DNA of 64,000 nucleotides from Pleodorina starrii (lineage: Eukaryota > Chlorophyta > Chlorophyceae > Chlamydomonadales > Volvocaceae), in the NCBI GenBank assembly GCA_030267565.1, contig BRXU01000001.1, forward strand, positions 2,418,001 through 2,482,000, written 5' to 3'. A program made the translations under genes and the position numbers. Each line of letters starts with the position of its first letter. The stretch's first letter is position 1. Below the pieces are notes generated by a model. The model was not told the origin of the DNA. It worked only from the letters and a program-made list of their open reading frames with translations, and did not search any database. Of the stretch, positions 23,139-33,700 are shown in pieces.

Positions 23139-26100
23139 ACCGGCGGCCGCGGCGCTACCTTCTACAGTGGCTGCACATGGCACCAGTGCACGTGCTGGCA
23201 GGACTACTCGCTCCGCGCCGACGACCCAGTTTGGACCCGACCCAGATGGCGACCGCGGCGGCGGCGGCGCTGGTGAGAGCGGCTGTGACCCACGGGTCGC
23301 TCGCCAGGATGAAGGTGCCGGAGGCGGCGGCGGCGCGTCTCGCGAGGAGCAGCTGGTGGAGCTGCTGGCGGCGCACGGAGCGCTGGACGCGCGCCTTCTC
23401 CGTGCCTCGTCGCTGCTGACGCTGGCGGCGTTGGCGCGGCGCAGCCGTGTGGTGTGTGAGCTGCTGGCGCCGGTGATGGTGCGGCGGCTGGCTGTCGAGG
23501 CGGCCCACGGCGCGGCGGAGTCAAGAGCGGTAGCCGAGGGCGTGGACCGGAGCTACGGCATGGGGAGGTGGGTACGCGTATCGGCGCGTGCGGTAATGCA
23601 CGGACGCTGGCCGCGTTCATACTGAGGAGATCGGAGGTTGGACGTTTCTCATTTGGGTATTGGGTTGTGAAGTTGGGCTGTCGCGGTGCCCTGTATACCT
23701 GTATACCGTACCCTGACAGGGGCAAAGTACCGTAATGCCGCCGTGAAGCGCTAAACACGCGAAACCTGCGTCGTCACCCCCTGTTGCCTGTTGCACGTTC
23801 TTACGCTGCCAGGATCATGGCGGCACTGCTCCAGCACACCCTGATCCAGCCTCCCGGTGCTAGCGGAGCCGCCGCGTCCGCCTCCGTTTCCGCCTCTGCC
23901 TACGCGTCTGGTTCCGCCTCCGCTTCCGCCTCCGGCCTTGCGCCCGCGTCTACCGGGCCTGCGGGCGCGACCGCCGGCGGCTCCAGCGTTACCCTGCTAC
24001 GGGCGCTACTGGATAGCGGGCTGCACCCTTTCCGCAGCCTCTGGCCAGGTGGGCGTACATGATGGGTGGGTGGGTGGTTAAGAAAGACGAGCAGCCGCGG
24101 CGAAGGAACGTGGACGTACGCGATGGACGTTGAGCCAGCGTTGAAGCAGCGGCAGTGAGGGTCCGACCAGCGCCAAGTGGCACGAGCAGGTTGCCGTGTC
24201 CCGAACCTCTCTATGGCTCACGTCGGCCATGTGGGTTGTGCGTCGGGAGATTGGGAGATCGGCTGCTGCTGCTGCCGTCGTGCGGTGGCTGCTGCTGCCG
24301 CGGCCAAGCACGGGCGATCCGGCACGTTGCCGCGGCCCTTGCCACAAGGCTTGGTTGCCTTGCTTTGGATGTGCCAACGATTTGATTTTCTGCGCCGCCT
24401 ACTGCCGCAGGCGGCCCATCTCCTGCTGACCTAGTGTCCGATGCCGCGTGCCCCGACCCGCCGCCGCCGCCACCGCCACCGCGAGCTGCGCCGCAGCCGT
24501 CGGCGGCCGCGGCCGCGGGCGCGACCGAGGCGCTGTCGGCAGTGGCAGCGGTCGCAGCCGGGGCGCCGGCTGCTGCTGCTGCTGTCCAGTCCGCTACAGC
24601 CGGCAGTAACTCCAGGCAGTGCTGTGGCCCGAAATCGCCCAGCGTGACGCCGCCCGATCCCCAATTGCTTCCGCTGCTGCGGCTGCTGCTGGCCTCGGGC
24701 CGGCGCACACTCGGAGGACACGCGCAGGGCGGGGCGGGGTCTGGGGCAGCGGCGGCGGGGGCTGCCTCGACGACGGAGGCGGCGGCCGCGCTGTCTGCGG
24801 CCGGCGGCGGCGGCGGCGCTGGCTTTGCGGCGGCGGCATCCGCGTGCGTTTGTGGCCCGGTGGAAGGTCGCTGCGGCGGCGGCGGCGACGGAGCTGGGGG
24901 TGCTCCGCCGCTTCTGCACCGGCTGGCGGAGCGCGTGGGCTCGCAGGTCGCACTGTCTGGTGCGTCCCAGCGTGGGCTAGCTGGGCTGTGGACAGAGGCT
25001 GCAGCTGTCAATCCTGGGTTGCTAATCATAGGCCCTTTCCGGGCTTCAACCCGCTCTCCCGCGACACCCTCACAACCCTCAGCCTTCCGGTTTGCATGAT
25101 GCCTTGCCCTCACCGGGCTCAACTTTCTCGCCGTGTCTCGCCCTGCACTTCTGAGCTGTCCAATCACGCCTCCCTTTGCACCTACGGTACGCCGTCTCCC
25201 ATGTCCGATCACTCCGCCCCGCCCTGTCACATCACACGATCCACAGCCCGGCCCCCTTCCCTTGCGGCTCTTGCTTCCGTCCCCAACCGGACCCACAGCC
25301 CTGGAATTCCTGCTCGTTGCTCTCGTCAGCCCTCCCCGCGCGCCCGTGCCCGCGGCCACCAAGGGTGAAGGCACCCTAGGTGCGGCAGGTGCAGCCGGCA
25401 ACGGCGGCGGGGCCGCCGTGCCGGGAGCGACCGCCATCGCGGGTGCTGTGGCGGCGGCCGTCAACGTGCGCAATCTGGACGCCATCCGAAGCATCGCCAC
25501 GCGCCTGACGGCGGCAGTGCCGGCGGCGGGGGAAGCAGCGCTGGCGGCGGCGCCACCTGCGCTGCCGGAGGCCGACGGAACGCAGGTGCCCACGGCGTCG
25601 GCGGCCGTGTCCGTGCAAAGCGTGGCCAAGCACCTGGCGGACGCGCTGGCAGGCCTCCGCTGCTATACCGTACTGTACGGCAGCAGCGGCGATGGCGCCA
25701 ACGGCGGCGGCGTCAGCAAGGTCATGGCGGCCACCACGGCAGCGGTGGAGGACACGGCAAGCGCCTGGGCAGCCTGCGAGTACGTCGCCGCCGCCGCCGC
25801 CGCCGGCAGCCGCAACCGCAGCGGCAGGGGCAACGGCGCAGACGGGGTCGGATCGTCAGGTCGCTGCGGCCACGGCGGCGGCGCGCAGCTGAGGCAACTC
25901 GTCCAGGCAGCGGAACCGGATCCGGAACCCGCCGACGGCGCGGGCGGCTTGGACCTCTGGGACGGTTATATATACACGCCCAAGGTCCCGCAGATCGGCG
26001 GCGGCGCCGACGGCAGTGGTAGCAGCAGCCGTCGCAGCGGCAAGACCAGTGACGGCGGCGGCGGCGGCGGCCATGCCCCGTACGGCAGTGTGGACTCCGG

Positions 26101-26857
26101 GGCCTGCGACCGACCGTGGCAGCCGCACCCAAGCAGAGGCGTCGGGGCTGCGGCGGCGGCGCCCACCGCCGCTGCGCACCGTGCGCCGGCAGCGCCGCCG
26201 CGCTCGGCGGCGGCAGCGGCGACGGCAATTTCCCTGCGTTGGTTTCTGGTGGCAGTGGACTTCGCCAGCGGCTCTTCCTGCCTGGTGACTTCGTCGGACG
26301 GTCGCACCGACCTGGGCCTGCATCACACTCCTAGCAGCGCCAACGGCAACGGCCGCTCGGACAGCTGCGGCGACAGCCACGACGACCCGGGCAAGAGCTG
26401 CAGCGGCAGCAGCCGCCACGTCAGCGGCACGGGCAGCTGCCCCGGGGGCGTTGCGACGGCGCCCAGGTCGTCTGCACTGGTGGCGGTTGAGGCGGCCCTG
26501 CGGCTCAGCGCCGATCTTATAATGCTGTTGGCGCCCTCGTCGTCCCGGAGCGCGACTGGCAAGCCGTCCGCAGGCGAGCCGTTGCAGTCCGCCGGCGGCG
26601 CGAAGCTGGGCTCCATAGACGCTGATGGCGGCGGAGGTGGAGGCAGAGGCGTGAAGCCGGGCTCCGAGGACGCTTGCAGCGGCGGAAGCGGCGGAGGGCG
26701 AGTGCCGCCATCGTCGGCTCCGGGGGCCAGTGCCACGGGCGCCGCTTTGGCGGCGGCGGAGGCGGCCACCATGGCGGATGTTTTCCGGGCGCAGGATGTG
26801 GGTGGAGCGGCGGCGCTGGCTGCAGCGCTGCGCAGCAGGCCGCGGTGCTTGGGTTAG
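21766..26857 (+). CDS. Low-complexity protein with ankyrin-like units
   Basis: Model: exons 21766-23567, 23813-24048, 24435-24959, 25299-26857, phases consistent, 1,373 aa. Around residues 270-330 the segment LLCAACYFGDPTHVETLLRA plus GADPGWSSPYGLGPLAFAV reads as one good ankyrin repeat with part of a second. Weaker ankyrin-like helices (REEQLVELLAAHGALDARLL, TLLRALLDSGLHPF, LLPLLRLLLASGRRTL) recur downstream, separated by long Ala, Gly, Ser and Gln runs. No catalytic domain, membrane segment or signal peptide is evident. Ankyrin repeats mediate protein binding; the partner is unknown. The last exon (574 codons open, Gly/Ser/Ala-rich) has no family I recognise. The exon 3/4 junction and the start are the least certain parts. 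Confidence 0.6.
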
Positions 26858-27976
26858 ATACTTGGATGTGAAACAACGGCGGTCTGTGGATAATTACGTG
26901 TGGACGGCAGGAGTGCCGCCGCAGGAGGAGTACCGGTATTACAGCAGATTCCACAGCGGAGGAGGATGGGACCCTTCCCTCCCTCCTCTCCCCTGGGAAG
27001 AGGTTTTGCAGCAAAGGCATCGTCAAACCTGGGTTATAGGATTAGGTGGCGCAGCAGGATGTGGGTCGTGGCCACAGAAAACATGAAGATGCTGTACGGC
27101 GCCGTCTCGGTACGGCGACGTCTCGAGTCCCAAGCTCGGCTGACCGGTTTGCGGCGACTTGGCGAGGGGTAATAAAGGGGGGCCGCACCGAAACAACCGT
27201 TCGGCAAAACAACCGGGGGTGAACGGGGAGGGGTTTGCGGGATCGTGCGTCCTCTGTGGGGGTGCGTGCAGCTTGCAGCGAGGTCGAAGAGCGGTTCCAA
27301 TACTTCGGATTGCATGGGGTAGTAAAGATGCTATCGCAGGGTTTTAAGGGGGAGGCGGGCTGTGCGACACCGACACAGCCCGAAATCCCTGGCAGGTGGC
27401 CGCGCGGCGATTGGCAGGGTTTCGGAGCAGGGTTCGCGTCATGACGGCAGGGGCTATACCATATATAGAGAAGGCGGCGAGTAGGTGGAGTCATATGAAG
27501 AGACGGCGGCGGGCGCGCTGAAGCTCAGGGGGCGTGCAGCGGCGCGCGTGCGATGGCGGAGACGGGCAAGTGGATGAACTACGCTCCGGGACGAATTGTT
27601 AGGGCACTACCGCTCTGGCGGCAACTGCGGCTGCGGAAGGAGGTACCGGGACAACGCGGTCGTCCGGACCTGACCCTGGGCCGGTGCATTGTGTAGTGTG
27701 GACGTATGGTACATGACATGCGGCCTTTCCTGCGACTAGCGAGCGGCCGGGAAGATGGTGTGTGAGGAACTCGGTAAAAGGCGTAAGGGATGTGGGGGGC
27801 AGCCATACGGGGCAGTCTGAGAAGGCCGGTGTGGTGCGTGTTTGCAGCAGTGCTGTGTCGGGGGGCTGTGTCAGTTCTCTGTGGCGCGTCTCGTCGTCAT
27901 CGCTGCCGCTACTTGCTACGGCGGCCTCAGATGTAATCGCAGCGATGTGACATCGCAGCCCGTCCGATGGCATTTT

Positions 27977-28265
27977 GGGGGTATCCACGTATAGGCCGGA
28001 GCCCGTGAACGGTAACGTAACAAAAGAATTCCGTCTCATCTGCGAAAGAACAGCGAGGTAAGCTTGCAAAACAGCTGAGGACGTTATATACAAACCGAGG
28101 TGTAGCAAGTACGAGCGGAGCCGCCGCTGTGTCGGGGCGCGACGATGACGAGGCGAGGCTGGTGGGGAAGTGTAGAAAAGTCGCTGAAGTGGCTGAGCGA
28201 CGGGCTGTGAAGCGGTCCGAGAAGGTGCAGCTGGGATGCAAAGAACGCCCCAGCCCCCGAGGCCC
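27977..28265 (+). repeat. Dispersed repeat, copy A
   Basis: Starts with GGGGTATCCACGTATAGGCC and continues with GAGCCCGTGAACGGTAACGT. A diverged full-length relative lies at 47731-48000; the first 20-40 bp recur at 61562-61585 and, inverted, at 12037-12070. The two long copies share further blocks, for example CTGGGATG followed by AAGAACGC. The conserved end may be the terminus of a mobile element. I see no coding capacity. Confidence 0.75.
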
Positions 28266-30522
28266 GCAGGAACCCAACTCACCTACGGGGGCGGGAGCTG
28301 TTTTCAGCGAAAGTCGAATTTGACTCCGGGGGTAGACGAGAGAGGCCCCCTGTCACAACCACGACCAGTACCGCGTGAAAAGACGTGGCGGGCTGGGCTC
28401 CAGCATTTGCCCCGAAAATGCGATTACCGGTATGCGAACCTCGAAAACAATCAAAGGCCACGTCCTTCGATCGACGCCCCGAAAAGTATAAATTACGAAA
28501 AGGTTGCAGACCCAGTTTTGCCGGGGCCCCGAAAGTTAAAAACTCGAAAATAGTCTACCACCCTAAGTTTTTCCGTCGATGGCCGGAGCGACGGACAGCG
28601 CCAGCCTGTGCCGAAGGCCGGACCTGGCGGACCGCCAACCCTGAATACACCACCCTACCAGGCCTCTTCCCCCTCGCCAAAATGAACATCGATGCGCCTG
28701 CACCCCCGCCTGCACACCCCCTACGAGCCTGTACAACATCTGTCTGACGTAGAGCAACGAAACACTGCGCGGGAATTCCATGAACAAGCAAAATGCACCT
28801 TACGCCACCCGGCCCCCTTAAAACCACGGCACCAACAAGCAAGCAACGCAGCCACACCTGCCATAATTTCACAGAGCCAGCATCGCCGTCGTCTTTCCGC
28901 CCGTAGACACCGAGTAGGATCATCAACCAGCACCACTGCCGGGGTAATCACGGGTGTGGGTGTGTGTATGTCGCTGCCGGGGGCTCAGGTGCACACAAAT
29001 GCGTCCAACGATCAACCGAGAAATGCATGCGATTGCTTGAGAGCTGCAACGCGGCGCGAAAGAAGAACGCGGCGTCCGCGTCTCGAGGTGCAGGCGCCAA
29101 CGATACGAGCAAACCAAAGCGAATCGAATTTGACGGGGCGTCTACCGGCCACACCGAAACCCCGACAGCCTGACAGCGGCGGCGGCGGCTCCAGAACCGT
29201 CCCTTCCACCCCACATCTGCGCTCTGCCCGTGGCGCGACGCAATGCAATGCCATGCAATGCGCGTGCGTGCCTTGTCTATCACCCCCCGCACACACGCAC
29301 GCACACACACACAATCAGCGCGCGCGTATTTGCGCGCGCATGCCCCATTCGCTTACGACGCTCTCCTCTCACATCTGTTGCATTCGCAGCCTAAGCAACA
29401 ATCGTCCATTGTCGCAGGGAGCCCTGCACATCAGCAGCCGAGACCAGGATGCCTCTTCCGTAAAAACAGAGCCTCCACAACCCTAGAGCTGCTCGTCCGC
29501 CCGCCCAGCCCAAACTGCCGCCCCTTTTTCTCAACCCCCACACATACACCACCGGTTTCGTCTTTATTTCCCACCGCATGAAAATGCGATCGAGTGTCCC
29601 CATCCGCCAGTTCCCTTCATCCAAGCCCCGCCAGCTCTTCGCCGGCCAGCCAGATCATGCCTCACGTCAACCTTTGCACCACAAACACCTAGCACACACA
29701 CATCTGGCCGCCACCTCAGAGCCCCCCTGCATGGGGCGAATAGGGCACCCCATGCATGTCGAGTACCGTACCGTACACGGCGTAAAAAATGAAATTGCAG
29801 CCCGCTCGCGACAAAACTAACCCCCAGCCCCCTATATCCGCCCCCGCAGCAGCTGTGCGCACGCCCGCACGGCGCCGCTAGCCAGCTAGCTTCCATGCCC
29901 TGGCGCGGCAAGCTCCCGGCGGCCACCAAACAGCGAAACGGTAACTCCCCCCGGGCCCCGGCTGCATAAAATATTGAAATGCTATCCACGCGCCTCCCGC
30001 CTCCCGCCTGCCGCCCCAGATTCCATTCCATCTCCAGCGCCTGCGACCTCCCTCCACCTGCAGGCACCTCCATGCCAACATAGGTACATAGCGCGCCTCA
30101 TCGCGCCACCCGCTTCTGTCCCACCCCCCGCCAACCCTCACTAACCCCGGCGCCAGCGTCGGGGACGGTGGGCTGACGGCGCCAGGGGGCGCGCCGGGAA
30201 TCCGGAGAGGGCCTCGCGACCCGCCGCGCGCGAGACGGCTCGGCACCCGTATCACGGCGACATGACCCGGCGCGCAACCCACCAAGCCACCAACCCACCA
30301 GCCAGCTTTCGCCGCCGGAACCGTTCGCTTCCCCCCAGCTCCCCATCATGACTAGAAAAAGCACATCGCATAGGCCCGCCCGCCTTGGCTCGTGCGTCGG
30401 TGAATGCCTTGTCCCATTGACAAAAAGAAAGGGGCGCCCGCCGCCCGGGCAGCGCGCGGCATCACCTGCTGGCCGGGGTTCGATTCCCTCGCCATAGCAG
30501 CCCTGTGCTTTTACTGCCCAGA

Positions 30523-30607
30523 GGCTTTATTACTAAAACAATGTGGCTATTATCAATACTCTTGTTGCTGTTATTATTTGTATCACAAGTATTATTATTG
30601 TTTATGG
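30523..30607 (+). other. AT-rich island downstream of the cyclase gene
   Basis: About 85 bp rich in TTATTA-type words inside otherwise GC-rich DNA. On the + strand it could encode a run of Leu, but there is no conserved gene context. It lies in the presumed 3' UTR or flank of the cyclase. Confidence 0.6.
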
Positions 30608-30710
30608 GACGAGGGATTGCTCGCGGACCTCATATTTTTCGACACTCGTGTTCGGTGTTCACGGATATGCTGCATAAAGGTCTTCATCCCCAAACGGCTC
30701 CGGAGCACAC

Positions 30711-33700
30711 TCACTCCTCGGCGGGAGGCCGCAGCAGGAAGGTCTCCATAAGGCCCTTGCCCTTGGCCTGCGGAGTGCGGAGTGCGGACAGAGGATCAGG
30801 GACAAGGGCGCTCTTCCTCTGCAGACGCAGCTCAACACCCCGGCACTACGGTACCGTAGTAGCTGCGCCCGCGGGCAAAGACGGTCAAGAGCAAGTCCGC
30901 CGTGGTCCGCTGCGCCGCCGCGCTGCACCCCACGGCACCTCCTCCGTGCCCGCACGGCCGGCCCCTGCAGGCAGGCCCCTGTAACATGCTGATGGAACAT
31001 GCTGCCCACCCCGCCGGGTTTGAGCGTCTCCTCCCGGACACGCCCTCGCTTCCCCCGGGGCGACGCACACACGCGCGCGCTCGCGCACCTACCTCCACTC
31101 CACCCGTGGGCTCCCAGGGCTCCTCCGGCACCAGCTCCCGTGTGGCGGCACTGACGTGTATGGCCCCCGGCCGCCCCGTGCTCTCCATTCGGGAGGCGGT
31201 GTTGATGGTGTCGCCGAAGAGGCAGAAGCGCGGCATGCGGGTGCCCACCACGCCGCTCATGGCGGGGCCGCTATGGATGCCCACACGCAGACGCACGGGC
31301 TCGCCGCTGGTGGGCAGACGAACCGCGGAGGCGGCGCGGAGGAGCGCCTGACGGGGCAGTAGTGGGTGTTGGGCAGCGGTGCCGTTTCAAATTTATCAAT
31401 GGCAAGGTAGGTAAGCTTTTCCGAAGGAGCTTCGCGAAGGGGATCAAGGCGAAGGCCTCGATCGGGGCATTGTGACTCCGGTGATAGTGCTAATCGATGA
31501 CCCGTGGGACAGTGTTGTCTCTCCTGCGCTGGACAGCCCGCTGCTGCCGTCTCCACCGCGCCCCTCTTTTCCATCAACGGTCTCATGCAGACATTCCCGT
31601 GCCCACCTTTGCAAACTGCACGGTGCGGTAAGCGTGCTGCGGGTCCACGTCGTCCGACCGCACCGTCACTGCGCCCGTCTCCTCGTCCACCTTCATCAGC
31701 CCCCCCGCCGCCACGTAGCAGTCGCCGATGGTCTCCACCTTGTACACGCCGTACACGTCCAACATCGCATCCAGGCGGGTGTACAGGTCGTTGAGGAAGG
31801 CCATCACGATGGCGGGACGAACCGAGTTGCACATAGTGGTGAAACCCTGGGGGGGCGGGGGGAAGGGGGGGCGGGAGCGGGGCGGGAGTACGGTGTTGAT
31901 GGAGCGAGATGGCAGGCGAAGGCAGGCGCCGGAAGGAGAGAGCGGGAGCCCAACCAAACCCGCACAGCCTCTGGTCTGGGGGATATCAGCCCGGGCTTCT
32001 TCCTTCCCCTCATCGACCGCAACTACAAGGCTCCCAACCCACCTCAGCAAGCACTCAGCCACCAGGCCCACCTACCTGAATATCGCAGAAGAGCAGTGTG
32101 AGGGCGCTGTGGGAGGTGGCCAGGTGCAGAAACGTGTCACCGGTGATGTGCACCGCGGACGGCCCCGGCAGCGGCGGCGCCGGCGGGTGACATGGTGCCG
32201 CCGCCGCCGCTGCCGTCGCACCCTGTGCCGCCACCGCTGTGGGGCACATGCCCGGCGAACTGGGGCGGCCCCTCGCCGCGGCGGCTGCTGTCCACTGCGT
32301 GCCTTCATCCTGGGCCGCCTGGGCGGCGGTGGCGGCGATGTGCTCCAGGACTGCGGGGGGGCGAGGCGGATTGGCTAGGGTTGGTTGATGCTTGCTGGCG
32401 ACTTCGGTTTGGCTGGGTTGGCGTGCGCACTGGGGTCAAACGAACATTACTGGCAGGGACTGGGAGTCAGTGCCCGCCCGACTCGGCCGAGCAGCAGTAA
32501 CAACCGTCGCTGCCGACCACAGCTGACCGGGCAGAGGCGCGTTTCCTGTCGCATCGCGACGCGGCCCGGAACCTAACAATACACGGCGCCCGTGCCCCCG
32601 CATGAGCCACGGGTTCAGTTGGCGCCGCATGGCCCGAGTACAACGTGCCCCGCAACGCCCGAGTACAAAATGCTCCGCACGACCCGCGGGTCGGCACCGG
32701 CGTCGTCGCGTGTGGCGCACCGTGTGTGGGGAAGATGTTCTCCAGCAGCGAATGCTCCGCCTCCATGACGACGGCCACCTGCCGCTCCGCCCACACGCGC
32801 GCCGACACGTCGTTCTGGACCATCATGACGACCGGCGTGTGGAGAGTGGGGTGCGTGAACTTGCTCAGCCTGCGGTGTAGCGGTGTAGGCGGCGGTGGGG
32901 GCCAATGCAGGCGCAGCCGCGCCGCAAGCACGCGCCGCCCGCACGCGCCGTCGAGAGGGAGGGAGGACGTGAGGAAGCAGCCATGTAGGACGGTGACGAA
33001 GTGGCAAGGCGCGGGAGAGGGAGGTTTTGGGGTGGGAGGGTTGGCAGCAGGGGTCAGCGGGTGCTGGAGGACGGGTTGGATAGTGCCGTACACACGCAGG
33101 CAGGCGCCGTGCCGGCTGCGACGGATGGGAGGTGTTTTGTTCCAGTACTGGTTGCAGCAACCAGATAACGTAGAACTCCCTTCATAACGCTCTAACGTAA
33201 CAATCTGACGAAGCCCGTAATTGTCACTAGTCAAGAAGCAGTATGAACACGCCGAAGACGGTCGTTGGACAGGGTGTGCTTCCCAACCACCGCCAGCCCC
33301 ACGAACCCAACCCACTCACGTGACTTCATACCACTGCGCATGCGGCGCAGCTGGCAGCGGCGGCGGCGGCAGCGGCGGCTCGGCCTCCGGCTCCGCCTCC
33401 GTCCCCGCCACCTCCTCCTCGACGCAAGCCTCCTGCTCCGAAGGCAGCGTGCAGAGCACCGCGCTGCAGGCGTCGCCCCTCATGGCGCCGGTTGCGCCCG
33501 TCGACAGCGCCGTGTCCGGAGCCGCGCGCCTCACAGCCCTGGCCCCGCTGGTGCCGCCGCCGCCACCGCTGGCCTGCGTGTTCAGCAGGTCACCCAACGG
33601 CACCGGCCCTGAAGTGCTGCCGGTAAGCTGCGTGTCAAGTAGCCGCTCCAGGGCCGATGTCGACATCCGCGCCGGGGCGTTGCTGTTCGCAAAGGTGAGC

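Larger units (their letters stand above)
26858..30710. other. Long region between convergent ankyrin-like and cyclase genes
   Basis: About 3.85 kb with no convincing gene. A TGTAA at about 27930 may end the ankyrin-like transcript. It contains one copy of a dispersed repeat (27977-28265), a cluster of CGAAAA motifs (about 28410-28550), and an AT-rich island (30523-30607). The longest open frame on the + strand (28692-29486) has no conserved motif and is probably antisense to the cyclase 3' UTR. Confidence 0.5.

Noticed and set aside
28692..29486. 264-codon open frame on the + strand
   Set aside because: No conserved motif, compositional bias only, and located where the minus-strand cyclase 3' UTR is expected.
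30460..30500. GGTTCGATTCC, a perfect match to a tRNA T-loop/B box
   Set aside because: No matching acceptor stem, D arm or A box could be folded in the 80 bp upstream. It is at most a tRNA-derived relic.
30505..30984. Open frame with a Leu-rich hydrophobic stretch on the + strand
   Set aside because: It comes from the AT-rich island and then overlaps the last cyclase exon antisense. No supporting motif.
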